From Syntrophomonadaceae bacterium (GTDB lineage Bacteria > Bacillota_D > Dethiobacteria > DTU022 > PWGO01), in NCBI GenBank assembly GCA_003554535.1, contig PWGT01000138.1:1-9997 (forward strand): a stretch of 9,997 nt of DNA. Direction: 5' to 3'. The position numbers and the translations under genes were made by a program. Numbering within the stretch: position 1 is the first letter of the stretch; the number at the start of each line of letters is the position of its first letter. Under the pieces are notes generated by a model that saw nothing but the letters and a program-made list of their open reading frames with translations, was not told the DNA's origin and ran no database searches. Positions 1-6,314 of the stretch are shown in pieces.

Positions 1-55
1 ATATCTCAGCTTCCTCATCAAAGTCCACTTTACCGTGATAACCTTTATATTCCAT
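1..55 (-). CDS. hicB: HicB-family antitoxin, N-terminal 18 residues (runs off left edge)
   Basis: This is the 5' end of the antitoxin gene of the hicAB pair; the rest lies outside the window. The visible residues MEYKGYHGKVDFDEEAEI match the opening of the short HicB form, in which a partial RNase H-like fold starts with an MEYKGY-G-V-FD pattern. The ATG overlaps the last codons of hicA by 11 bases (ATGGAATATAA), a translational coupling common in toxin-first hicAB operons. HicB proteins neutralise HicA and usually repress their own operon. The DNA-binding part cannot be checked here. The identification rests on both the residues and the position behind hicA. Confidence 0.85.
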   Translation of the reverse strand, partial: MEYKGYHGKVDFDEEAEI

Positions 56-308
56 TATAATTCACCCCTGTTTCTTTAAGAAATCTCCGTACAGAGCGAA
101 CGGGTGGCTTGTTTGTCTCCTTCTCAGGATGTGGTCTGTAAAATACAGCTCTTCTTTCCTTCAAGGAAACCCTAATTCTCGAACCGCTGCCTTTATATAT
201 TTCAGCACCAAGCGCTTCGAAAAGTTTCTCAATGTCGACCCATGGTATATCTGCACGCTCAGGTTGTTCAAATATCTTAGCCAACGTCTGCCGCTGTTTG
301 TTGTTCAT
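45..308 (-). CDS. hicA: HicA-family mRNA interferase toxin
   Basis: This 87-residue toxin belongs to the HicA family of small double-stranded-RNA-binding-fold proteins that cleave mRNA until bound by HicB. It resembles the form found in many Gram-negative and Gram-positive HicAB loci: an IPW-DIE-L segment near residues 21-28, a glycine-rich GSGSRIRV strand near 40-47, an FYRPHP motif at 56-61 whose His60 is the likely catalytic residue, and an RSVRRFL helix near 71-77. The length is normal and the frame is open. No Shine-Dalgarno sequence precedes the ATG. A -10-like TATCAT ends only 6 bases upstream, so the message may be leaderless. hicB follows with an 11-base overlap, so both genes are probably transcribed together. 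The family call is firm; toxicity is inferred. Confidence 0.92.
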   Translation of the reverse strand: MNNKQRQTLAKIFEQPERADIPWVDIEKLFEALGAEIYKGSGSRIRVSLKERRAVFYRPHPEKETNKPPVRSVRRFLKETGVNYNGI

Positions 309-314
309 ATATTC

Positions 315-342
315 ATGATATCATTATTTGGTATCATATCAA
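315..342 (-). promoter_or_regulatory. Probable hicAB promoter
   Basis: Read on the minus strand there is a -35-like TTGATA at 342-337, a 16-base spacer, and a -10-like TATCAT at 320-315. The hicA ATG starts at 308, so the expected transcription start falls at or next to the start codon. This agrees with the missing ribosome binding site. Both boxes match the consensus at five of six positions, but the region is AT-rich and chance matches are possible. Confidence 0.5.
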
Positions 343-346
343 ATAA
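324..346. promoter_or_regulatory. 23-bp near-perfect palindrome, candidate HicB operator
   Basis: Positions 324-346 form an odd-length palindrome centred on C335. Ten of eleven base pairs match; the only mismatch is G331/T339. It covers the -35 box and spacer of the proposed hicAB promoter and ends 16 bases before the hicA start codon. Autorepression by the antitoxin is usual in hicAB loci, so a HicB or HicAB binding site is the natural reading. Binding itself is inferred. Confidence 0.55.
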
Positions 347-363
347 GCAGCTGGTCCATCCTT

Positions 364-456
364 CTACCCGGAATTCAAATCATATAACCGGCAGTGATAT
401 AAACAGACCTTTCTTCGATTCGGGATTAAGTCTTTTAATTGCCTTGAATTTTTCAT
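364..456 (-). pseudogene. abiEii: Remnant of AbiEii nucleotidyltransferase toxin gene
   Basis: The ATG at 456 overlaps the abiEi stop codon by four bases (ATGA), the usual coupling of abiEi and abiEii. The frame encodes MKNSRQLKDLI, which matches the typical opening of AbiEii-type nucleotidyltransferase toxins. It then runs into about 20 residues that do not resemble the family and stops at 364. The toxin is normally roughly 250-300 residues long, and its catalytic GS-x10-12-D-x-D region is absent. The gene therefore seems to have lost nearly everything after codon 11, joining abiEi to the hicAB upstream region. The match is short; the overlap and the neighbour give it most of its weight. Confidence 0.6.
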
Positions 457-1045
457 AGTAAAATCTCCACATAGGTTCTCATGATCTTTTGTACACCCAA
501 CTCATTAGCATATCTTAAAAGCAAAGGGATATTCTTATCCCTGATATTAAGATATCTCTTGATTGCATCATTTAAAATTGCTACGTCCATATTATTGCGA
601 TTGCGAACAATATCACAAATTGTTCTTTCCAAGTTGTATATCTTAATCGATCTACCATACATGGTTTTCCCTTCAATAATTCCCATCGAATAGAGGTCTT
701 TTTTTACTTTATACACCTTCACCCCATTTTTTCTAAGGTGAGAATCGTTATACCCATAGGGAACTGTAACAGACCACCTAAATGGGTCTCTATCGCTCAA
801 ATCATGCAAATATAGGGCCGTTTCATGGGAAAAAATAATTCTTTGGTTTTTGGCCTGAAGTCTGTACATTTCATCATCAAAAGCATCTGGTGTTAGATAG
901 ACCCCTTGAGCAACCCTTTCGAGTTTTTTTCCTTAACGAATTCCCCCAAGTAATGCCGCGGTACTCCTTTTTTCTCTACATCTTTGGTCAATACAAGGCC
1001 ATTTTTCTGTTCAATTAAATCCTCTAGTTGATTCCGATGAGCCAT
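453..1045 (-). pseudogene. abiEi: AbiEi-family antitoxin/transcriptional regulator, broken by a one-base deletion
   Basis: The start is the ATG at 1045, preceded by an AAGGGG ribosome binding site. The first frame gives about 40 residues of the N-terminal winged-helix domain (MAHRNQLEDLIEQ, then a helix ending GVPRHYLGEFVKEK) and ends at a TAA at 893-895. The family sequence continues in the -1 frame as KLERVAQGVYLTPDAFDD and on to VEILL at 453. The switch lies at an A7 tract (924-930); one more A would restore a 197-residue protein, a normal AbiEi length. In the type IV AbiE system AbiEi counters the AbiEii nucleotidyltransferase and represses the operon through inverted repeats. The C-terminal antitoxin domain (FSHETALYLHDLSDRDP, VPYGYN) is intact in its frame. 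A sequencing error in the homopolymer is possible. Confidence 0.85.
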
Positions 1046-1057
1046 TTGATCAACCCC

Positions 1058-1105
1058 TTTTACATTTCCGCTCTAATTACATATTATTTGAGCGTAAATG
1101 TAAAA
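1058..1105. promoter_or_regulatory. AbiEi operator: 16-bp inverted repeat around the abiE promoter
   Basis: Arms at 1058-1073 and 1090-1105 are inverted copies with one mismatch in 16 bases, separated by 16 bases. The right arm contains the -35 box and the spacer contains the -10 box of the abiE promoter. AbiEi proteins are known to bind inverted repeats in their own promoter and repress it cooperatively. The site lies 13 bases upstream of the abiEi start codon, where such an operator belongs. Confidence 0.75.
1076..1104 (-). promoter_or_regulatory. abiE promoter
   Basis: On the minus strand: -35 TTTACA at 1104-1099, a 17-base spacer, and -10 TGTAAT at 1081-1076. Each box matches the primary-sigma consensus at five of six positions. 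It is overlapped by the two arms of the inverted repeat and lies about 30 bases upstream of the abiEi ATG at 1045. Confidence 0.65.
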
Positions 1106-1229
1106 AGTGCCCTCATAAATTGTTGCAGAATAGCAAAATACTATAACCTACTTTAAATAACAACCCATTAAGCCATTTTTCAACATTAGGCTACCAAATC
1201 GAGAGGCTTTACCTGCTAACACATCACAA

Positions 1230-1261
1230 AGCCCATGGTTTTAAGGCCAGTACCAGGGGCT
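1230..1261. repeat. Inverted repeat / hairpin 1 of a tandem pair
   Basis: Arms AGCCCATGG (1230-1238) and CCAGGGGCT (1253-1261) pair with one mismatch around a 14-base loop. It ends one base before a second, longer inverted repeat. The whole stretch 1046-1359 (314 bases) has no recognisable gene. It holds the abiE promoter/operator, these two hairpins and the promoter of the lipoprotein gene at 1360. I see nothing recognisable in 1110-1229. Confidence 0.5.
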
Positions 1262-1262
1262 A

Positions 1263-1304
1263 CATGTCAAGGAAAACTTGTGTTTCCTGCTTTCCCTTGA
1301 CATG
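1263..1304. repeat. Inverted repeat / hairpin 2 of a tandem pair, followed by T6
   Basis: Arms at 1263-1276 and 1291-1304 are inverted copies at 13 of 14 positions (CATGTCAAGG pairs with CCTTGACATG, plus four further bases with one mismatch). They enclose a 14-base loop. A CT6 run follows at 1305-1311, so on the plus strand the structure resembles an intrinsic terminator, yet no plus-strand gene lies upstream. The right arm also supplies the TTGACA box of the promoter for the gene at 1360. It could be a terminator relic, an operator, or the end of a small repeat element. Confidence 0.6.
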
Positions 1305-1325
1305 CTTTTTTAATGCAATTACGAT
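1297..1325 (+). promoter_or_regulatory. Probable promoter of the lipoprotein gene at 1360
   Basis: A perfect -35 TTGACA (1297-1302), a 17-base spacer and a -10-like TACGAT (1320-1325, four of six). Transcription would start near 1332, leaving a leader of about 28 bases before the ATG at 1360. The -35 box sits inside the right arm of the inverted repeat at 1263-1304, so a protein bound there, or cruciform formation, could affect it. Confidence 0.55.
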
Positions 1326-1359
1326 TGATGCAACCCAACCAGGTAGCAAGGGGGAAACC

Positions 1360-2100
1360 ATGTTTAAAACAAAGCTGATCTTAGCCATTATTTTCACCCA
1401 GGCTATTTTTTTAGCACTGCCTATGACCGGCTGCGCTCCCGCCGAATATGACATTGAAACAGAAGCAAACCCCGAAGAAACGGGCGAAATAACCGGGACC
1501 GGCACTTACGAAGAAAATGAGGAAGTTACTCTTAAAGCCGAACCGGAAGATGGTTATGAATTTGACTACTGGGAACTTGAAGGTGAAGAAGTAAACACCG
1601 AGGAAATATATACCTTAAATGCTGAGGAAGATTACCGATTCACAGTTCATTTCTCTGAAGCAAAATACGAAATAAAGGCAGGAGTTGATCCGGAAGAGGC
1701 GGGTAAAGTCTCGGGCGAAGGCACTTTTGAAAAAGGGGAAGAAGTAACTTTAGAAGCCAGCCCTGAAAAGGGCTATGAATTTTCCGCGCGGAACGAAAAC
1801 GGCGAAAAAATTAGTTCGTCAGGTGAGTACACATTTAAAGTGGAAAGCGACAAGAACCTGGTGGCCGTTTTTGGTGAGCTAGATTTTGAGATTAAAGAGG
1901 GGAAAGATGAAGAGGCATTTGAAAAGAAAGTAGAATTACACATAAATATTGAACAAGGAAGCCCCTGGGGAGATTATATACTTTCTAAGCACGCAGTAGG
2001 TCTAGATTCCTATGTCTATGCCATATATGACATGGAAAAATGGGACCATGAGGAAGAGGAGTTTCTTGATAATGCAAAAAAAATCTGCCATCTAAAATAA
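1360..2100 (+). CDS. Lipoprotein with two InlB B-type repeats, N-terminal part of a frameshifted gene
   Basis: The ATG at 1360 is chosen because AGGGGG lies 6-11 bases upstream and the product then begins with a lipoprotein signal: a Lys-containing start, a hydrophobic stretch, and a lipobox PMTGC with Cys25. The open frame extends back to 1264, but that region overlaps the hairpin and promoter. Residues about 30-99 and 103-172 are two copies of the divergent InlB B-type repeat found in bacterial surface proteins, with the pattern GxGTYEENEEVTLKAEPEDGY and a final F. The second copy lacks the usual Trp. From about 175 the sequence begins a new domain (YVYAIYDME) that is cut off at residue 246. 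At codon 241 the frame meets an A8 tract (2076-2083), and the domain continues in the -1 frame to 2924. The specific role is unknown; it is probably anchored outside the membrane. Confidence 0.75.
   Translation: MFKTKLILAIIFTQAIFLALPMTGCAPAEYDIETEANPEETGEITGTGTYEENEEVTLKAEPEDGYEFDYWELEGEEVNTEEIYTLNAEEDYRFTVHFSEAKYEIKAGVDPEEAGKVSGEGTFEKGEEVTLEASPEKGYEFSARNENGEKISSSGEYTFKVESDKNLVAVFGELDFEIKEGKDEEAFEKKVELHINIEQGSPWGDYILSKHAVGLDSYVYAIYDMEKWDHEEEEFLDNAKKICHLK
2076..2083 (+). other. A8 tract joining two halves of one protein in the -1 frame
   Basis: The zero frame reads GCA AAA AAA ATC and ends five codons later at the stop at 2098. Slipping back one base at this A_AAA_AAA heptamer gives AAA AAA AAT and opens the propeller frame up to 2924. 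An A9 tract would do the same. The options are a one-base deletion, a sequencing error, or productive ribosomal or transcriptional slippage. I saw no clear stimulatory stem-loop just downstream. Confidence 0.6.
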
Positions 2101-2924
2101 CAACCTATGCCCCTCAAATTTCTCCCGAGGGTGACAAATTGGCATATTACACTGAAAAATTTAGGGAACGTAAGGTATCAGGAGGAGCTATTTACGTCAT
2201 CAATTTTGGTATGCCTGCAGATATAAAGCACGAAATATCTTTGGGAAAAAGTGAGCTTGTATCTGGGATGCCCCCGGGGATCACCCCGGGCTGGGAGCCA
2301 AACTCTGAAGCCATCTACTATATTACCGCAGATGGACTGATGCATTATTGTTTTGAAGAACAAGAACCAACTAAAAATGTCCCCGCTTCCGAATTAAGCG
2401 GACTGATTCAGAAGAACGAAGAAATTCCCTCAATCAATATGCATGCCTTTAATATAGTTAATGATTCCTTACAGCTAGCTTATGTTGATTTTGATGAAAA
2501 TATCATCAAAGTCCTTTCTCTAGAAGATGAGGTTGAGGAAAAAGTAATTGATGTGGAAACTAAAATAAAAGAAACATGGTACAATGAACTGGATATTTTA
2601 TTTAATGGTAAGTATTTAGCATTACGCCAGGGCTTAATCATTGAAACCGAAACAGGTGAAAAGGTAGGTTTTGGCAACGAAGGTGACATTCTGTCGTATG
2701 CCTGGAACAGGGAAGATAGATTGGTTGTTCTAACAGGTGAAGAATATGGCGAAGGCTACGAGCTGGAATTTAAATTGTTGGATAGTGATCTGGAAGAGAT
2801 TGAAACCTTATCTACACTTGCCCCGGAACCAGAAATTACTAAAAAGGGGTTTGAAGTAACCAGCTATAATGGTAAATGGCTTTTTGGCATGGATGGCGAA
2901 ATTTATTACTTTGATTTTAAGTAA
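2082..2924 (+). CDS. C-terminal TolB-like beta-propeller part of the frameshifted lipoprotein
   Basis: The -1 frame gives 280 residues that continue the protein begun at 1360. ITTYAPQISPEGDKLAYYTEK, WEPNSEAIYYITADG and later blades resemble the PD40/TolB-like propeller repeat, in which a D/E-G-x-x-aromatic segment is followed by a Tyr-rich strand. The part has no signal peptide and no ribosome binding site of its own. The first possible start, TTG at 2139, falls inside a blade motif, so separate translation is unlikely. Joined to the first part it makes a 521-residue lipoprotein: signal, two InlB B-type repeats, then a propeller. Propellers of this type bind proteins or ligands, and no catalytic residues can be assigned. 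The gene is convergent with the minus-strand gene ending at 3069. Confidence 0.65.
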   Translation, partial: NLPSKITTYAPQISPEGDKLAYYTEKFRERKVSGGAIYVINFGMPADIKHEISLGKSELVSGMPPGITPGWEPNSEAIYYITADGLMHYCFEEQEPTKNVPASELSGLIQKNEEIPSINMHAFNIVNDSLQLAYVDFDENIIKVLSLEDEVEEKVIDVETKIKETWYNELDILFNGKYLALRQGLIIETETGEKVGFGNEGDILSYAWNREDRLVVLTGEEYGEGYELEFKLLDSDLEEIETLSTLAPEPEITKKGFEVTSYNGKWLFGMDGEIYYFDFK

Positions 2925-2991
2925 CCCTTTAATACTCGACATAACACCTCAGTTCCGCAGCCTACATCCAGACCGTCCTTAATCCGGGTGA

Positions 2992-3015
2992 GCCGGCCAG
3001 ATTACCCCCCCCGGC
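2992..3015. repeat. GC-rich inverted repeat with a C8 run
   Basis: GCCGG (2992-2996) and CCGGC (3011-3015) can pair, and a run of eight C lies at 3005-3012. It sits between two convergent genes but lacks a T-run on either side, so it is not a standard intrinsic terminator. It is distinctly more GC-rich than its surroundings. Confidence 0.3.
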
Positions 3016-3039
3016 CTAAAAGATCGTAGGGAATAACAA

Positions 3040-3063
3040 TTTGGGTTTTACCGGAACCCTAAA
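3040..3063. terminator. Weak hairpin between convergent genes, possible terminator
   Basis: TTTGGGTT (3040-3047) pairs with AACCCTAAA (3055-3063) with one bulge and a 7-base loop. It lies six bases beyond the stop codon of the gene 3069-6080. The short U-rich tail on the minus strand (AAATTGTTATT) is poor, so termination is possible but unproved. Confidence 0.35.
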
Positions 3064-3068
3064 CCAGA

Positions 3069-6000
3069 TCAATCTACATAATAGAGCCGGTTCGCAGCGG
3101 TAAAGTAAGTGAGATCGTCTGTGAAATAAGCCGGCGTAAAGGGACCATTGGTCCAGTTTATATAATGTTCTGATGAGATAATTTCTGTTACAAATCCACT
3201 GCCCTTATCTAGACCCACAGTATCTCCGTTCGGATAAGCAAGATAAAGATATTCATCACCTTCGGCAAACTGTGTAGGAGCTGGTGCTGGTGAACGAAAG
3301 CTGCGATCAATCTGCCACAAAAACCTTTCCTCTTCTAAATCATAGTACCTAAAATGCTGATCATCCCAGGTCATGATTATTCCGTCATCAAACACCGCAA
3401 ATTCGGTAATACCCGTTTCATATTCCTGGGAGTCAAAGTATGCTTCCATCAGGCGATCCTTGATTTCCCCGGTATCGCTCTCAACTTTTAATATTTCACT
3501 TTTTGTAGCCAGGTAAAGGTTCTCCCCGTCTTTTTCAAGATGGGTGATGTTATCTTTGGTCCAGGTTACCTCGCCGCTATCTAAGTCTAAGGCGGTTAAG
3601 TTTTCCGTAGTTTCATCTTCGCCCAAGACCACAAGCGGGTCACCAACAGCCATTATTTTTTCAGGCCGGCAAGAACCCCCGTATTCCCAGATTTCTTTTT
3701 CCAGCTTGGCAGAATAAGCAGTAATGGTCTGGCCCTCATCCCCAACAACTAAAGCCTCTTCATGCTTTACCGGGAGGGCTGTTACCGGGCGATCTATTTT
3801 TATTGAGTTTAGTGTTTCTCCGGTTGTTTTATCCAACCTGTAGAGTTCGTAATCCTCTTTTTCCTCTTCATCCCTGTCCCCGGCAGGAGCGGCATACAAA
3901 GCTCCATCCCCCAAAGCGGGCGCAGCCAGGTTATTTCCAGCATCAAATTCCCAGATCACCTCTTCCGTAGCAGGGTCTAATGCAGCCAGCTTGTTCCCGG
4001 ATGCCTGGTAGAGCGCTTCTTCGCCCTTTACAGGTCCTGCAAGATTATGGGGAATATATGCCGGACCATCTTTCAAGTCCAGCTTGTTTATTAATTTAGC
4101 CCGCCCCGTCAATACTCCCTGAGTTTCACCGGGGCTGGCCAGTTCCTGCCAGGGCACACTGTAAACAATGTGCTGGTTTCCAACAACCTGCAAAAAGTAG
4201 GCTTCTTCTCTCTCACCTGAAATACCAACTACAATATCCCTGGAAGAAACATGCGGCGCCAGGTGTGCCGACTCCACCAGGCTAAGCTGTGCTTCTTTGG
4301 AAGCATTGTCGCCGGGTTTGGATGCCTTATATAACCCGTCGGACAGTGAAAACAATAACTCCGGTACAGTATTACCGCTAAAATCCCTGATAAACATGGG
4401 CGGGGGAGGCCCGTCACCCGGTAAAGGGTAACTGGTGGTATAAACAACCTCAAAATAGCTGCTTAATGGAGCATTAACCTTGACTTCTTTTTCCAGGCTG
4501 AACTCCCCAAATTCCATTTCAGGGTCGTGGTCAAGCTTTAGGTTTTCCATCCTGTTCGCCTCATCCGGCTGAAGCCCGGAAACACTGTCAAGCACCTTAT
4601 CTTCCTTTAAATCAAGCAGCGACAAAGTCTGCCAGATATAAGGCCCTTCACTATTACTCCAATAATCCGCTTCGGAGTAATGCCTGATATTGCCAAAGTC
4701 CATGGCTGGATCTGTATCTCTGGTCATACCGTCTGGCCCGCGTTGAATAGCAATTTCACTAACCAGCCGGTAATCTTCCATCTTGCCCGGTTCCCGGGGC
4801 GCATGGAGCTGAACTAACCTTCCACGGGAACCGGCCAGCTCCACCATGATAATTCCGGAGTCAGTCAGCCCCGTTATTTCCGTTTCAATGATCTCTTTTT
4901 CTGTGGTCCGCCCCAATTCAAGCCATATTTCCGCTTCCTGAGCCCCGCCTATCTCCAGCTCCGTGTATGACTGCTCAGCCACATCAAACAAGATTACTCC
5001 CTTTTCAATAGTAGCTGCCAACAACTTGTTATCGCCTACTGCTACCACTGGTTGAAAATGCCTTCCATGCCTCTCAAAGCCAGAGAAAGTATATTCTTCT
5101 TTAAGTTCCGCAGCAATTTCCACAGCATTATTATACTTTTCAAAAACAAAGATCTTATCTTTATTAATTCCGGCTGCGTAGTTATCAGTCCTGGTAAGCT
5201 CCAGCTCTTCAGAGCTTAGCTGCTCAATTAATACCAGCTCACCGCTATCTTCGTCTTTTTCGTAAACCCCGGTTCCCTCTTCATTGCTAACTATAAAGCG
5301 GTCATTTAGTATAACAGCAGATGAAACAGGGCCGGGAAAATAATACTTTTCACCTTCGTTAAAACATAAGACCATACTGTTTCCTGGTCCTGGTTTGATC
5401 AGAATGCCTTCATCTAACGAGAGATAAGATTGCGGAGGACCGGGATCCCTGGGGGGTAAAGCAAAAACCTGATCGGGTTGATGCATGCTTAAACCGGCCA
5501 GCTCAACACTTTTCCTGAAAAAATCGACTGGTTGAAATTCAGGCAACTCTCCCGCTTCTCCTGCACCGCTTATCACTGCGGTTTCTTCGATCATTGCAGG
5601 ATCTTCGGCCAGTTCGAAAAAGATATCTTCTGCCACGCTGAGACGCTCTTTCAGTTCAATGCCGATAACATCAGGAAACTTTCCTTTTACATCTTCTTGC
5701 ATATGTTTGGATATCCAATCTGTATCCGGGTACTTTATAGTAACCTTGAAACCCTGGTCATTGTTGCTGTCATTTTCTGCATTATCTTTTGCAGCTTCTT
5801 TTTCCTCAACCTGCAAGTTTATCTTTTCCAGGAAATCTTTTTCTACCTCCGGGGGAAGGTAGAGCAGTTGCAATTCCTTTTTAATTTGTAATAGATATTC
5901 ATTCAGTGCCGTAATTTCATCAACCTCTCCAGGAACCTTGGACTCTTTTAGATCTAATCCGCTTGCCTGCCAATCCAGGAGCTCCGGCTCATCTTCTCCT

Positions 6001-6080
6001 TCAGCACAACCGGTAAGGGTTGCCAGGGAGAAGCCCAGCAAAATTATTAAGTATTTAGCGGCAGGTTTTAGTTTTAGCAT
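3069..6080 (-). CDS. Large lipoprotein with PQQ-like beta-propeller repeats
   Basis: The product has 1003 residues. It starts with a lipoprotein signal: MLKLK, a hydrophobic stretch, and lipobox TLTGC with Cys25, so it should be anchored on the outer face of the membrane. A GGAG lies 12 bases upstream of the ATG, a little far. Residues about 45-105 are charged and probably helical, ending in an Asn/Asp/Glu-rich linker. From about 217 to 460 there are Tyr/Val/Gly-rich strands typical of a beta-propeller. Residues about 690-1000 contain clear PQQ-like (WD40-like) blades: NKLAALDPATEEVIWEFDAG, YRLDKTTGETLNSI, LTALDLDSGEVTWTKDN. Such propellers are scaffolds or ligand binders (as in BamB); without matching partners they do not imply PQQ-dependent dehydrogenase activity. 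The protein is strongly acidic. A promoter lies at 6207-6235, so it need not depend on the gene upstream. The specific function is unknown. Confidence 0.85.
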   Translation of the reverse strand: MLKLKPAAKYLIILLGFSLATLTGCAEGEDEPELLDWQASGLDLKESKVPGEVDEITALNEYLLQIKKELQLLYLPPEVEKDFLEKINLQVEEKEAAKDNAENDSNNDQGFKVTIKYPDTDWISKHMQEDVKGKFPDVIGIELKERLSVAEDIFFELAEDPAMIEETAVISGAGEAGELPEFQPVDFFRKSVELAGLSMHQPDQVFALPPRDPGPPQSYLSLDEGILIKPGPGNSMVLCFNEGEKYYFPGPVSSAVILNDRFIVSNEEGTGVYEKDEDSGELVLIEQLSSEELELTRTDNYAAGINKDKIFVFEKYNNAVEIAAELKEEYTFSGFERHGRHFQPVVAVGDNKLLAATIEKGVILFDVAEQSYTELEIGGAQEAEIWLELGRTTEKEIIETEITGLTDSGIIMVELAGSRGRLVQLHAPREPGKMEDYRLVSEIAIQRGPDGMTRDTDPAMDFGNIRHYSEADYWSNSEGPYIWQTLSLLDLKEDKVLDSVSGLQPDEANRMENLKLDHDPEMEFGEFSLEKEVKVNAPLSSYFEVVYTTSYPLPGDGPPPPMFIRDFSGNTVPELLFSLSDGLYKASKPGDNASKEAQLSLVESAHLAPHVSSRDIVVGISGEREEAYFLQVVGNQHIVYSVPWQELASPGETQGVLTGRAKLINKLDLKDGPAYIPHNLAGPVKGEEALYQASGNKLAALDPATEEVIWEFDAGNNLAAPALGDGALYAAPAGDRDEEEKEDYELYRLDKTTGETLNSIKIDRPVTALPVKHEEALVVGDEGQTITAYSAKLEKEIWEYGGSCRPEKIMAVGDPLVVLGEDETTENLTALDLDSGEVTWTKDNITHLEKDGENLYLATKSEILKVESDTGEIKDRLMEAYFDSQEYETGITEFAVFDDGIIMTWDDQHFRYYDLEEERFLWQIDRSFRSPAPAPTQFAEGDEYLYLAYPNGDTVGLDKGSGFVTEIISSEHYINWTNGPFTPAYFTDDLTYFTAANRLYYVD

Positions 6081-6206
6081 CTGGAAATCAAACTCCTTTA
6101 AATTGAGGATTTAATAATAGAGAGAAACGGAAGGTTTTTGTAGAGCGATTATGAACACAGTTTTATGAATAGAGTTATTGATACCAACAATAAATTAGTA
6201 TAACCC

Positions 6207-6235
6207 ATACTAAAAGCGCGGACCTGGCCTGTCAA
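6207..6235 (-). promoter_or_regulatory. Probable promoter of the 1003-residue lipoprotein gene
   Basis: On the minus strand: a perfect -35 TTGACA at 6235-6230, a 17-base spacer, and a -10-like TAGTAT at 6212-6207 (four of six). It would leave a leader of about 120 bases before the ATG at 6080. An alternative -10 (TATACT) lies a little downstream, without a good -35 partner. Confidence 0.5.
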
Positions 6236-6244
6236 CGTATAAAT

Positions 6245-6280
6245 ATAGAGACCATTAAGCTCTCTTAACAAACTCTCTAT
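6245..6280. repeat. Inverted repeat between the two minus-strand lipoprotein genes
   Basis: ATAGAGA (6245-6251) and TCTCTAT (6274-6280) pair around a 22-base loop that itself holds CTCTCT repeats. It lies just before the promoter at 6207-6235 and downstream of the gene ending at 6315. It could be a weak terminator or a binding site; there is no strong U-run. Confidence 0.3.
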
Positions 6281-6314
6281 GGTGAGATGCTGGTAAAGTG
6301 GAGCCTTTTGTTTA

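Noticed and set aside
129..458. Plus-strand open frame opposite hicA and the abiE remnant
   Set aside because: It is antisense to a recognised gene, has no ribosome binding site and resembles no protein family.
1264..1359. Upstream extension of the lipoprotein gene at 1360 to an earlier ATG at 1264
   Set aside because: It overlaps the hairpin and the TTGACA promoter, has no ribosome binding site, and would place the signal peptide 32 residues inside the protein.
2139..2924. Separate gene for the propeller starting at TTG 2139
   Set aside because: The start lies inside a propeller motif, and the frame continues upstream to the A8 tract. There is no ribosome binding site or signal peptide.
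2992..3015. GC-rich hairpin as an intrinsic terminator
   Set aside because: No T-run follows on either strand; it was kept only as a weak repeat.
5532..5891. Plus-strand open frames within the large lipoprotein gene
   Set aside because: They are antisense to a long well-supported gene; their Phe/Cys-rich content reflects the reverse complement of Glu/Lys codons.
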